NCBI GenBank assembly: GCA_002205965.3
Contig: NADL03000471.1
Coordinates: forward strand, 806,001 to 870,000
Direction of reading: 5' to 3'
Length of the DNA stretch: 64,000 bases
Origin: Kappaphycus alvarezii
Taxonomy: Eukaryota > Rhodophyta > Florideophyceae > Gigartinales > Solieriaceae
A program made the translations under genes and the position numbers. The notes beneath the pieces are model-generated. The model worked only from the letters and a program-made list of their open reading frames with translations. It was not told the origin of the DNA and searched no databases. Within the stretch, counting starts at the first letter, position 1, and each line of letters begins with the position of its first letter. Below, piece by piece: positions 46,830-58,880 of this stretch.

Positions 46830-47962
46830 TTATGACGATTCAATGTAATCTTGTAATTTCTGAGGATCAAAGTTGAAGTGGGCAATAGTTTGCCCTTCTC
46901 TTATAAGACATGTTCGTATGTTGTGTAGCAAGACTGATGTTCGATAGGTGAGTGCGATGGGTGCTTGTCTCACTTTGAGAAAGCGATAGTAATCGTTCCG
47001 AGAAAACTGCTGTTTCAAGTCCTTGTGGTTCCATTCTACAGCTTCTCTTAGAGCACTCATAACTTTGTTAAATAATGTCTGCGAAGCTGTAGACCCTGCT
47101 TCATGAAACTCCCGTTGCAGATATGGGCGTGAAATGTAAGTCAGGTCTCCATATATATAGAATTGCCGCCCTTTGATCATCATGCAGTGTGCAAATGTCT
47201 CTTCCAAGTTTGATAGACGCATCAGAGTTAAATCATGACGCCTTCCTTCGACTGGACCGAATGCTGAGTAGATCAGCCCATCAAGTGTAGAAACTGTTTG
47301 GTAAATCAGACGATGCATACGTTTATGACCTGAGTAACAACTTCTTTTAAAACTTCCATGGCTTCCCGGCCTGGCCATTCGTATTTTTGTGCAATCAAGA
47401 AACCCTACGCAGCTGTCGAAAGGACAACCAGCGTTTTTGAGTGCTTGTGCGTAGATGATAGCTCTTTCCCGCATAAGCTGCGGTCGGAATTCTACTACAT
47501 GTTGATAGTCATGTGGAAATTTCTCGATTGTTTCCAAAAGACTTCACTTAGTCGAGAACTAAACATTCCAAACTCCTCTTCCACCTCCACTAGACGTACT
47601 GGAATTGATAACCGACGGAGAAAAATACAGCAAGATGTTATGTTATAGCAGTCGTACCGATTCCTTTGAGTAAATACTGTTCCAAGGCAAAGATAATTTG
47701 ACATAATACCAATGCATCGTTTAGGAAAACAGTATTTACTGAAGTATTCCATGTCGCTGAGAGCGTTTACATTGAAAAAAGTTGATGATATCCTTTTCCT
47801 ACGGGCTCTGATCTGACGAATTCCGGAATTCTTCTTGCAGACATCCTGCAATGCGATGAAGGTGACTTCCTCATCGTCGAGTAAAAGAAAGAGCTGCGCT
47901 GATCTTGCTGCCAGGTTTGCCTCCTGTTTCTGCTTTCCGATCTGGTAGTCTCGGTAGGGCAT
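46830..47962 (-). CDS. Harbinger (PIF/HARBI1-type) DDE transposase, one frameshift
   Basis: Cut-and-paste transposase in two overlapping frames. The first, from ATG 47,962 to 47,495 (155 codons), carries the N-terminal part, ending with RRLSIPVRLVEVEEEFG and SRLSEVFW as in HARBI1 proteins. The second (47,537-46,830) carries the catalytic domain: VGFLDCTK (Asp about 48), YSGHKRMHRL, GPVEGRRHD, YGDLTY (Asp about 131) and VEWNHKDLKQQF (Glu about 168). All three catalytic acids are kept. The frames overlap by 43 bp, too short for an intron, so a single frameshift near 47.50-47.54 kb is the simple reading. Combined length of about 380 residues fits the family. With the Myb-like gene it makes a near-complete autonomous element; the ends were not found. 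Confidence 0.88.
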
Positions 47963-49600
47963 GTTCAGTAACGGTGGACAGACTGAAAGGGACTGATTTT
48001 ACGAGAGCTAAATGGGCTCCTGTGGGATGCTGCAATTCTTTACTTGGGCCGTGCCTTATACTCATGGCGCGCACGAAATTCTTAATGCTTAATTACATCA
48101 GTTTTCTGTATTTTGTACCTTAATGGTATTGGTTGGTACGAAATTGGCACACCACTTTCATATTGCGCATGTTCTCTAATGTTTACAGCGGTACTTAATT
48201 TTACCGCTTTCAATAATTTTATCCCTGTCAGTGCTGTGTAAAACTATTCAAATCCTACATTCAGGCTTTTTGGCTACTTCCGGACATTTAAATATATTCA
48301 GTTGAAATTATTATGCCTGTTTCATATGCACAGCCCGATTGTAATTTTTTTTTGTTGCTTGAAAATGATTTTTCCCACAAGCACTACAAGGTAAAAAAGC
48401 TGCTCACTGTTGAGCTATTCTCGGCTCCAAGGTTTCTTTCTGAACTGGAAGATCTATTTTATATAGTTAAGTCTACCATTGATATCGACAGCTGGGAAGC
48501 AAAAGTTATCTGGAACATTAATAAAACCACGATAACATCCTCTCCAGCGCACATGAAGGCACCAATTCGCTTTCCACCAAGTACGTTAAGGTGAAAACCA
48601 AGGTCTCCAACTGATACATCAATATACCTTTAATTTTCCATTTAAGTTCTGAAAAGCGCGAACGTTTTTGCTCGATCAATCAAACTGAGTACAGCAGAGG
48701 GTAGTGTGTTTCAGAAATACCTGAGTGAATGTTTCACTCCATGATCCTCTGGAATGGACCAGTTCCCAGTAAAAACGCTCTAATATATCCAATTTTATAG
48801 TTTTGTCTAGAATTTGAACACAAAAAGGTGTGCCCTTAAGTTATAGTCAAGATTAATTGAATCAAATGTCATTACAAACTGGCCGAATCGCATCAAAAGA
48901 AACAGCAGCCGCACGTTTCTTTCCGTAGTATCAGACACTTTTTTTGGCACGAAAGTCAGCTTGCGGCTTCGTTTTGATCCGAGGAACTCTGCTTTATGAA
49001 ATATGCCATACTTTGTATTCGATATGCGAAATCATTTCAAAACTTTTCTAACCAATTTTTACTATTTAATACACCGGTTGATCATTCTGATGGGGAAATG
49101 TTTGACTTTGCAGGCAGAGAAGTTCTGCATCGCCATTCTTACAAGAGGATACCATCTGAAGCCGATATGTCTACGCAAACTAAAAGTAACAAAATTCCCA
49201 ACGCTGTTGTATCTCTTTCAGGCGAGAACATACAAAAAATCTTCAACTTAGTCTGTCAGTAAACTTTGTTACTGGAGGAAACAATGAGAATAGATGCCAT
49301 AGAATAATTTGATCCAGCGTTCAAGCATTCAAGATACAGGTTCTTTTAATATCTAGAATTGTAAGAGAGGAATGATAACAATAATCAAGCCTTCAGGGTT
49401 TTCTCACTGCAACGTTGAAGCGTACTGCTTCCATCTTTCGATACAAAGCTCTTTCCTCTCTCATGTAAAAGGCAAGAGGATACAATTATGATTGAATCCG
49501 ATTCAAACATATGAATATGCAGTAAACGGTCGTAACGAAATATGACTCGATACGATTGCGGACAATCAATACTGTATTACACTCAACCCCTTTCTTGCAT
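47963..49600. other. Unassigned sequence right of the Harbinger element
   Basis: Open frames at 48,313-48,594 and 48,996-49,262 (plus) read like decayed protein but are not recognised. Part of this may be the 3' end of the gypsy fossil that follows; no LTR was identified. Confidence 0.35.
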
Positions 49601-52205
49601 CAAGAGTCATCACTGATTCTTCTTACTCTCGTATTAGATCTCTGCAATTCTGCGGCTAACTTTTGGGCACCCACAGCGCGTCTTCTGGGATGTCGTTCTC
49701 AAATTGCACCAAGGAGTAAATATTCCTGCGCGACTTCTTTCTACCAAGAATAGCCCTGAACACTTGCTCAACATTACCATACGCATCAATGACAATCGAT
49801 AACGATGATACATCATTTTTTGCTGCACATACTTTCTAAGCTTAGATACATGAAAAAAAAGTTATTTGCACCTTTCATAGTCTTCGGTAACTACATCTTA
49901 TAAGTCACCGTCCCCATCACTTTAATTAGTGCAAGTGGACCAACATATTTTAGTCTCCACTTCTTTGATAGGTCACCACGCGAATAAACCCCAGATACGG
50001 GAAGATCTAGCATCACCAAATACTCCTTGCCAAATGACACATATTTTGCTTCTGATTTGTATAAAACACTTGCAGTGCTTGGTCATTGGCTAAAATATCA
50101 TTGATATTGACTGAAACATCCTTCTTCTTTCTAGAGTGTGTACAGCAGCATCATAATTGGAAATAGTTCCAGTTTCTATCTTCAACTAGGACGGTGGAAT
50201 AAAACACAGGTCCACTCAAAACGGCTTAAACGCTGTGCTTTTGTGCCTGGTTGAGATGAACTCGAACTCTACCTCGCTTAAACACAAATACCAGTCCTCT
50301 GTATTCTCTTATATTTTCTGCAGCAATATCTGGCTGAGTGTACGAATAGCATTGTCACTCTTCCCATATGTTTGCGGATGGCCCTTTGTTATGGTCATAT
50401 TTCTCTCAATTCGCAGCATTGTAGTGACCCCTTAAAGTACTTCGACGTAAACAAAGGATATCTGTCAAGTATAATCTTTGTCGGCACTCTGTACTTAGAG
50501 AATAAATGATGAAGCAAGAAATGAGCCATTTCAGCTGATGTTATCCGCTTTTTAGTTGGGATGAGGAGAATTCGTGTAGAGAGTTTCTCGAAAATCACAA
50601 AAAAGAATCGTATCCTCGCTTTGTTGCAGGAAATTCTGTCAAAAATTTCCATCTTCAGAACCTCCCAACAGTGGTAAGGTATACCATGCGGCTGCAACAT
50701 GCCTTTAGGCTTTGCACGTTCCTCTTTATTTCGCTGACAGCCATCACAGGAGGAAACCAAGCTTACCACATCGTTTTACATACTCTTCCAATGAAAAAGA
50801 GTTGGCACATTGATAAAACGTTTTCTCAGACCCGAAGTGTAGACCTCTATGGACTTCAGCGATAAAACCACGCCGCAATCCATTTGTATCGGAAACATAA
50901 AGAATTTTAGATCCTGATACAGTACAGTATGAATTTCCGTTATCCCATAAGTATTTACTGCTATAAATTTGCACTCTTCTTGAATGTTGCGCCTCATTCA
51001 CAAACCACGACATTAATTCTTTTGGCTCATTTGTCCCTACTGTACACAGATTGAATTCTCCGCACTAAATTATTATCTCTCAGACATAATGCATTTAAAT
51101 ATTTGAATTTTCTATATTTCTGCTCAAATTGGCAGCGGCACTATTCTCTGACTCTGGTACATGTTCCACTGTGAAACTATTGCCTTAACAGTCAGCTTTG
51201 CCTTAGACTGTAGGCATTTGTTTTTTTCATGTTCTGTTTTCAGAATAAACGGACTACCTCTCAGATAGACTGCCCAACTACGAAGTGAAATTATAACAGC
51301 TAGGAGGTTTTGATCTCCAGTGTCCCATCTTGTCTCAGTTACTGTTATTTGGTTCGACAAATATGCAACAGGGTGACTCTCTTGGTCTCAAGTAGCGCCT
51401 ACAACATTATTTGGTGCATCTGTTGTTACTACAAAAGAATTTGTTGATGATGGATGTCTTAGAAGCGGTGCATTTGTCAGTCTATACTTCACTTCAGAGG
51501 GTACAATCTCTCCTGCTTCTCCCCACATGCTTAATTTGTATCTCACCATATTGGTCAACGTTAGTACAATGCCAGCAAAGTTCTACATAAATTGTCTACA
51601 AAAATTAGCAAGCCCCAGAAATCTCTGAACCTCTTTGACATTTTGTGGGATAGGCCAATCTCTGACTGCCTTAACAAGACGCTTTTGAGTTCGAATCCCT
51701 TTCGAATTCACGCTATATCCCAAGTACTCAACCTGCTTGAAGCCAAATGTGCACTGACTTGGTCTCAAATACAGCTTGTATTTGCGAAGAATATAAAAAA
51801 CAGGTCTTAAATGTGTTCCATGGTCCTCTGCAGAGGACCAGAATACAGAAATTATGTCTTTATCTTTTGTTATTTATGAATAAATATATCATACATTTAT
51901 CATTGTCTGATTGAAATCTACGCTTATTGCCCCAAAAAGTTGGGTCACAAGTTCGATTTCCAGCGAAAAAGACAGTTATTCTGCATTCAGGAACCCATTG
52001 CCCCTTTACCCGGATTCATTATTTTAACTCAAAGTTTGTCGCCCCGGACATTGAAATAATCAAAAGACGAAGCCGAATTTATTCGTAGTTATATCCGTGT
52101 TGATTGGGAAGCACATGACCCTATTGATTCCTCTTATATCTTACCAAGTTAGGTCTAAATAAGTTTTATAGTCATCAATATTCCAACAAAATTTGAGAAT
52201 GTAAC
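49600..52205 (-). mobile_element. Ty3/gypsy (chromovirus-like) LTR retrotransposon fossil
   Basis: Minus-strand pol remains. RT: about 52.1-51.58 kb, with YKLYLRPSQCTFGF, VEYLGYSVNSKGI and VQRFLGLANFCRQF. RNase H: about 51.36-51.12 kb. Integrase zinc and core: about 50.77-50.40 kb (SCDGCQRNKEERAKPKGML, later FSKYRVPTKIILDRYPLF). GPY/F-type segment near 49.9 kb (LKYVGPLALIKVMGTVTYK), then a chromodomain-like tail near 49.7 kb. A solo LTR (52,206-53,222) sits directly upstream of the RT, and the 5' part of the element, if still present, would lie beyond it. LTRs were not found. The coding is broken many times. Confidence 0.8.
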
Positions 52206-53222
52206 TGTAGTGCAATGCGCGGTGCGTAATTGTTCTAGTTTAGATACGGGATCCCATCAGGCAATGAGAAAGCAAACACACGCACCCAAAGACTCACAGG
52301 ATGTTTGATGTCCCTCTTTCTCTTGAAAAATCCTGCAATGCAGTAGCACAGCTCGCCGACGGCAAGGAAAAGTTCGGGTGGAAGAGCAGGGGCGATGCCG
52401 TGGACGGCTGGACTGTATAATTTCCCTTCGGGCTATAAAGCCAGGCCGGGATACGCAGAATGCTAGAAACTTTGGAAGGATCGGTTCCAATGAACCGTTT
52501 TCTCAAGGGGTGCAATATTGGACAATAGGAGAGGTATTAGGAGGTCAGCAGTGCTGACTAACTCCTTTGGAAATAAGGGTGTTGTCACCAACGAAAACCT
52601 TGAAGTTACTATTCGTATGTAGACGCCGGACTCCGGGGCGCCAAGTGTGAGTAAATGGCACAAAAAACGATGAATGGTGTAGCATAACATTGGATAGAGA
52701 AAGGATAAATGAAAGGGGAACCCGGTGGATAAACGTGCCTATTGCAAAAGTTTCTGACGGCAAGGTTGCTGCAAAGGCGGAAGTTGGGAGTCAAGTTAAG
52801 GGACTACACCGGTATGGCTGTTTACTCTGGGGCCCTAGTGGCCAGTTAGGTATAAATACTAGTTAGCAAGGTTAGAGTTATCAACGACGGCGGGGTAAAT
52901 AAATTCAATATCAGCCAAGTAATGGAGCTTCAGGTTAGAGATGAGTACCGTCGACATTTGGCCCAATAGGTGCCTTTTACCTGCGAAAATATCACGTCCA
53001 AGTTGGGGGCCGAGTGGTCCGAAATACATGCCCATGGGCCCTCTCGGGTGGATATACGGTATCAAAACCGATGGTGGTCGGCGGTTGACATAAATGCCCT
53101 TACTGTACTGTGTAGTATCTGCAGGTGGCACTGTTGTGGCCTGTACAGAGAAATTAGATAAAAAAGATAACCAAAATCAGCTCTACCGGTGGCAGTACAG
53201 TATGAGTGCCACTTGCACTACA
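52206..53222 (+). mobile_element. Solo LTR (copy 2) inserted in the second gypsy
   Basis: 1,017 bp, TGTAGTGCAATGCG...TTGCACTACA, aligned end to end with 16,155-17,174, including the TATAAATACTAGTTA block at 52,851. Flanks GTAAC (52,201-52,205) and GCAAC (53,223-53,227) agree at four of five bases and look like an aged target duplication. It interrupts the RT region of a minus-strand gypsy, just as copy 1 does, and again in the opposite orientation to the host. Identity to copy 1 is about three quarters to four fifths by eye. Confidence 0.85.
52539..52566. repeat. Imperfect hairpin in solo LTR copy 2
   Basis: AGGAGGTCAGCA pairs with TGCTGAC and CTCCT, with a three-base bulge (TAA) and a one-base loop. 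It sits at the same alignment position as the perfect hairpin of copy 1. Confidence 0.8.
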
Positions 53223-54835
53223 GCAACGCAAAATTCTCAGCTACATTGGTAGAGCTGAAAAACGCAAAGCGTCTCATATATCATTGGCAGGATATATTTT
53301 CCCTGTTTCCTCAATCCAGACTCGAAATTCAGCAATATAATAATTTATATCATGTGCATTTTTAACTTTTCTCGTGGTAAACAAAGATCAAACAGCAAAA
53401 AATATTGCGCTTTCATTTTCAATAGTTTCTAGCCCAGTAGATGATCATCACTTAATGAATCTAATCGCGCTTTTCACATATTAAGGTCTCCCCGTCGGCT
53501 AAATTTTACAATCTTCTCATTCTGTTCGAATATTATTTTCCTGTGTATAGACTGTCTTAAGAGTTTCCGAATATCGCATTCTAGTTTGATACGAATAGAG
53601 AACTCGTTGAACTTTTCTTGAATTGTGCTCAGATGACCACAAGTTTAAAATTAATGCGTCTATTTTGCTCCGCAATCAGGTGAGACGTCACCCTCATGTT
53701 AGCTATGCTATTTTAATAACCTTTATTACATAATATGATTACAGCTTCATGAATTGTCAATCAGTTCCGTGAAATATTTTGGTTACCAAAGCCATCAATA
53801 TACCCCGATGGAAAATTTAGGAACTGATTGTATGCTCGAAGAGAACTCGTTTCACTAAATTGTACGTATCGACTTCCAAAAAATGTAGTTACACATCGCT
53901 AATACGTGATAATTTTGGAGAACTATCTATCTACGTAGACTTGGATGAAAAATAGTTCAAGTTTCTGTTTTATTTATTCAACTTGATGTGTATGTATTTT
54001 TTTCACAGATATATGGATATTAAAGGAAGGAGAGAGGAAGCCTTCACGAACAAAAAAGTTTGGAAACCCGTGACCGGATATTTTCAGAACTCTTCGCATA
54101 GCCCTGCAACCTCTAGCTTCACTTACTTATACTATTTGAAAATTACTTAGTCCCACTTATCTATTCAAGGTTGTAATTTTTCCAAAATTTTCTAGTCATT
54201 GTCCCCACACTGTTTGAGATGTCGGAACTGGGCAACATAAAAAGTTTTCCATTGGATGAAAGGAATTATTGTTATGCATTAAGATTAAGAAAAAGAGATT
54301 CTATTAGCTCTACGGTATTTGATGCTCATTTAATCTAACCATGATAATGAACATATTGATCCCTCAAATAATTTATGAAAAATTACCTGGGGGAGCTCCA
54401 ATGAATATGATTGCCAATGGGAAGAGAGATGTAATACATATCGGATCTATTTTACTGCAATTTTTGTATGGATATCCTCATTTTTACGAGTGATTTTTTC
54501 CCTCAATTGGAGGCATAAAAGTACAAAAAAGAAACTAAATCTCTGTTATTCTCGTTTTGATCATTTTGTCCATTTCTGCATAGTTTGAAAATATATCTCT
54601 GGACGAATTAAACCTCATTTCAAGCACTCGATGTTCATTTTTAAATTCTGTATCGATGTAGAATTTTAACTTGCTTGCTACGGTTCGCCAACGTCAGCTA
54701 GGCGCAAAGGATGCTTGCATTGCGGTACAAAGGGCAAGACCAACACAAAATCAGAAGAGGATCATAAATGAGTCCTCTTTGTCGTTGAGGAACACATCGA
54801 GTACAACTGTTTTTATCTCCTGAAGTAAAGTAAAT
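53223..54835. other. AT-rich sequence, possibly distal gypsy remains
   Basis: Minus-strand translation near 53.34-53.28 kb gives FRVWIEETGKIYPANDI, which could be gag of the interrupted gypsy. Otherwise nothing is recognised. Confidence 0.3.
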
Positions 54836-55041
54836 AGGCTTCTGATAAATTACTAGCCTTAATTGGAAGATTTGAGAAACTTTCCGGGTACAACATAAGT
54901 GCTGTTTATGCAGAAGATGAGTTGGGAGTTTATTGGTGCGATAAATGCGATGAATACTTTTCACATCCAAAGGAAGCTATTTCCAAGCATAATGTTCTAT
55001 ACCAATTTAGCCAGGCTATCAAACACAAATTAAGTATTTAA
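54690..55041 (+). pseudogene. Coding-like relic with CxxC motifs, unknown
   Basis: Plus strand. Near 54,709 one frame reads RKGCLHCGTKGK; at 54,836-55,041 another stays open for 68 codons to a stop and includes YWCDKCDEYFSHP and KEAISKHN, a C-x2-C followed by His. Spacing does not match a classical C2H2 finger. It could be the zinc region of an old retroelement gag or a lost host exon. There is no ATG at its start, and no family is recognised. Confidence 0.35.
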
Positions 55042-56772
55042 TGGCATTAGGAATCTTAAATACGAGACATTTGTGAGAACACGGTCCAAGTTTCAACAGA
55101 TATCTCCTGGCGACGAAAGGAAGCCCCTAGGGCTTCCACAATAGCTCAAATAATAAGTTAAATAATCTATTAGAGCGGTATTAGAAGAAATTAGAAGATC
55201 ACAACACGCTGTTATCGAGTCACGCTTGATCTTTTGAAGGAAATATTTGAGCGGATGGATGAAGAGAAGTGGACAAAAATTAATTTTCAGAACCTGCGAT
55301 TTCAGAAAAATGGGTCTATTGGTTCATGAGAAGGCCCTCACTTAAGTATATGTCTCTGAAAATAGTTTAAAATCATTTTGAAGCGATGAATCACGAGATA
55401 TTAGCAATGAAATTCTAGGGAACATGAGTTGGATTACAATAAAGTATTCTCGACTCTTTTTCGAATTGAACCATTCCGGGTGGTCTACTTCGAGTATGAG
55501 GAACCGTAGCATTCAGGAAAGTTCTGTACTAGAAGGCTCAAAACTTGTGCAATCTAGCTTGTAAGTGAGACTTAGATCATGTCACAATCATGTTAATAGC
55601 TTCTTCAGATTTAGATTTTACAATACGCCTTTACTTTATCCTGGTCCGTTATGGTTTTATCGGAAAAGTTAACGCCAAGTGAAACCACTGCACTATTTTC
55701 CAACTCCCTTTTATATTTATAATGATTGTACCTCTGCGGTTGGCTCGGCAGTAAGAAAGGAATGGTCGATTTGCTTTTTTTTCAAAGAGTAAGAAACTAA
55801 GGAAATTTAAACAGCACATGTAACTATTTTCAGAGATATAAATCACGAAGGTGGAATAAGAAGTTTTAAAACCACCGAAATAAATATACACAAGTGACTT
55901 CTTCAGAAGGCTGAGAACCGGGAGAGTTTCAGGGCACCTTGTTTCTTTATTGAGCTGATTTATTTAATTTTTCACGAAATGAATCAGTTGAAGGCTTCTA
56001 ATGAAGCTCTCTTGAGGAGATATATCTTTATTTGATGCTGAAAAACTCGGGTATACAATATAAATTTATCATCTGCATCATTTGAACAAGAGATTATAAA
56101 ATCGGCTGGTGGTGTCGATATTTAGGGCCTATTGAATGTTATTTTCTTTACTAGACAGTTATTTCTTAATTTAAGACGGAGCGGTTACACTTTTGAAAAT
56201 CTTTTGTCGTGAAACTGTGAAAGAAGAGGGTAAAAATTGGTATGAAATGGGAGAAAATGGACTTTTGTTACGAAATTAAGAAGTGAATGATACAAGTTTC
56301 ACTTCGGCATACTTTCTCCTCTTTTATTTGATCTTCTAGACCCGTCTCGTTGAAACAAGCCCTTCGTTTTAATTAAATGCAGATATCAACAGAAGACTAC
56401 AAACATTTGCAAGGAACATAATGTTTTTATGGTACAGTTATTCATAAAAAACATATCGCCTTGCGGAACAAACTTTACTTTTTGATTAAATTAGCAAACA
56501 GTCAAACAAAGACCCAAATTTGCAGCGATGTACGAATATTTCGAAATGAAAAATGCGTCCTGGTAAAAGACCGCAAAATTTTTGAAAAGGCTTTCCTTTA
56601 TCCAATTTACGCAGGCGACCACTTGTACCAACTATTTGTTGCGCTTCGGAACATAGGACAACCTATTTTTAAATCATTAAAACACCGCAATTTCCCCCAT
56701 TTTCGCAGTCGCGCTCCCAATTCAAACACTCAGCACTCCGGACTGTGCTCAGCATTGTAGCTTCTCCCACCA
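55042..56772. other. AT-rich sequence, no gene seen
   Basis: A plus-strand frame at 56,461-56,760 (99 codons) is open but unrecognised. Coding-like words such as LDLLKEIFERMDEEKW occur near 55.23 kb without a frame that extends far. Confidence 0.35.
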
Positions 56773-57115
56773 TGCCTCGAACTGGAATCAAGCAGCGCCC
56801 CTTATTGCTGCAGTCATCCGCCCAGAGCACTGTAACAGAATCTTCGCCCCCTCTTCTGGGCCAATCAGCGCATTTGGGCTACAAATAGTCTTTTATTACT
56901 GGTCAAGGCTGCAGAAGAGCGAGAGACGAGCATCGACGCCTTTAACAGGGACAATTTCCGGGACTCCGACGATGAAAATGACTCATAATTCCCAATTTTC
57001 GGCCCATTCTACAAGGTTGTTGGCAGCGACGCGATTCTCAAGGTGACAAAGTTTGATTCTCAAGAGTGTGATTACATTTGGATGCTTCTTTATATTTTCG
57101 TACTAGTGAACTACA
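56773..57115 (+). pseudogene. Second transposase N-terminal relic (HARBI1-like, weak)
   Basis: A GC-richer patch in AT-rich DNA. It opens with CCACCATG (ATG at 56,773; MPRTGIKQRPLLLQSS) and, in a second frame, continues AEERETSIDAFNRDNF and then GPFYKVVGSDAILKV with KFDSQECDYIWMLL. The last part fits the N-terminal segment that precedes the catalytic domain in Harbinger-type transposases (L-T-x-F-x-x-x-E-F-x-x-I-W). Catalytic residues are absent; the sequence turns AT-rich after 57.1 kb. Two frames and one in-frame stop mean it is dead. Confidence 0.4.
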
Positions 57116-58640
57116 ATGTTAGTCGGGGTCGCAAAGGTGATATAAGCGCAAATGATATATTTTATGATGACTGAGGTGGCTGCAAATGTAGGACGGAAGG
57201 ATTTTCTAGCACGCGTTTTTAGAAGAAATGGGACGTCATTCGAAAGCTTAATTAACTTATTTCTCGGAAAAAGTAGTAGGTTTATGTTTGAAGCAGCAGT
57301 GAAGTCAGTTGATTTGTAATTTAGCATATAAACCCTCAGGAAATATGTTTCTCTATTCATATATTATATTCATACTAGATATGCACAGATGTAACCTTTC
57401 CGCAGATATGTATACTTAGTGGTAATATGGTGTAAGGAAATATTTATTTTAGCGGTAAGATTAAGCTTCATGGATTCAAAATAGGGATTAATGTTCTATC
57501 AAATGAGCTGGAAATAGTATATACTAAGAATTATCCATGTTCTACTTTGTATTTGACTATTTCCAAGAAAGCAGGAAATGTTATGCTAAAAGTCTAGGAA
57601 ATTGTATTGACGAAGAGATAGGAGAGGAATTGGTAGAGCAATCAGAGTAGTACTCCAGCTATAGTCTATTTGGGCTCATAAGGGATATCAAGATACTGGT
57701 GAATTCAAGAGGGCTGTTTTGCCGAAAACGAAGCCGCAGAATGGAGATTTATCAAGGAGTGAACAGGCCCGCAACGAACTTGTTTCGTCGTATCGAGTTC
57801 TGGTGGATAAATTCTTGGCAGTCTGTGTGGAATATGGGCTATAATGTCAGGAAAGTGAAGGTGGGGCGAGTCTAGATTCAACAACTACTTTAAGATATGC
57901 ATGTCGTTAACAAACATGCATGTCCGCATGAAATAGATACGAAGCAATAATCTGGACACGCATAGCAGTATTCGGAACCGGCTGTTTGATAGAGGAGTTT
58001 CTACGGCTGAAAAGCGGAGACAGGTACAGCAAAACTACGGGTTTAAGCGGTGGGGGTGAATACGTGCCCAGTTACTTGCAAATTCAAATTTTAAACACTG
58101 GGAGATATTACCTTACTGACCATTGAGCCATTAGTATATTAGAAGAGAGTATTACTCTTTTCTAGTTGTCGTCTAGCAGATTTGGGACTCTTAGATGTCA
58201 GGGGATGCGAAAGACAAGGCCCGTCAACACACAGCTGCAATAATAGAAATGAGAGGGTTGAAAATACTTGACGGGAATCCTAGGTGGCAGTTGTATCGCG
58301 TCGGATGACAAAAAAGCAGGCGAATTTGCGAGTGCTCTTGCTTGCTTATCTATTCTCCCGTAGGTGTTGGAGCCAACAGGGAAGAACTTGAAATGAGTTA
58401 CGGCGCGGAGTTCGTGTAATACAAGCCAAACTTGCTGACCAAAACTTGCCCCAATCTCCGCCCCGCCGTCCCCGTTTTGTCGTCGCCAATACATAAAATC
58501 CATTTTTCACCCCGCAGCCCCACTTCGCACACTCTCTTCATTCATTCGTATATTGGCGAATATTTCGCCTGGTATTGATAAACTGGCTTTGAGACCTAAC
58601 GCACTGCATAGTACTGATGTTTTATCGTGTATTAACAGTA
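57116..58640. other. AT-rich sequence, no gene seen
   Basis: Frames at 57,103-57,360 and 58,198-58,503 (minus) are open without recognised domains. Confidence 0.35.
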
Positions 58641-58654
58641 CTTTTTGTACCGCT

Positions 58655-58880
58655 AACAGTACGTACAATACTCGGCCACAAATTTGGCTCCTGACAGCCG
58701 TGTACAGTATTTTGCATGGCCCCAAATTTGCATCGCGCGAGCTATATGTAGTACAGTAGCGTATATAACCACGATTTTGGTACTTGAGAGCCATGTAGAG
58801 TATTGTACATGGCCTCAAGTTTGGATCACGCGAGCTATGTACAGTACCTTGCATGGCTCTGAGCCACATATTGTGAACAT
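58655..58880. repeat. Degenerate 93-bp tandem repeat with GTAC words
   Basis: Two clear units start at 58,697 and 58,790 (AGCCGTGTACAGTATTTTGC against AGCCATGTAGAGTATTGTAC), each followed by a GGCC-CAA-TTTG block and CGCGAGCTAT. Partial units lie on both sides. Frames open on both strands here (93 to 120 codons) are by-products of the repeat. Confidence 0.75.

Noticed and set aside
45373-48000. ACTAATTTTACGA left and ACTGATTTTACGA right of the Harbinger genes as possible termini
   Set aside because: They are direct, not inverted, and short; Harbinger ends are inverted repeats with a 3-bp duplication.
58507-58869. A 120-codon minus-strand frame with repeated peptide pattern
   Set aside because: Produced by the 93-bp tandem repeat, which is open on both strands; no family match.
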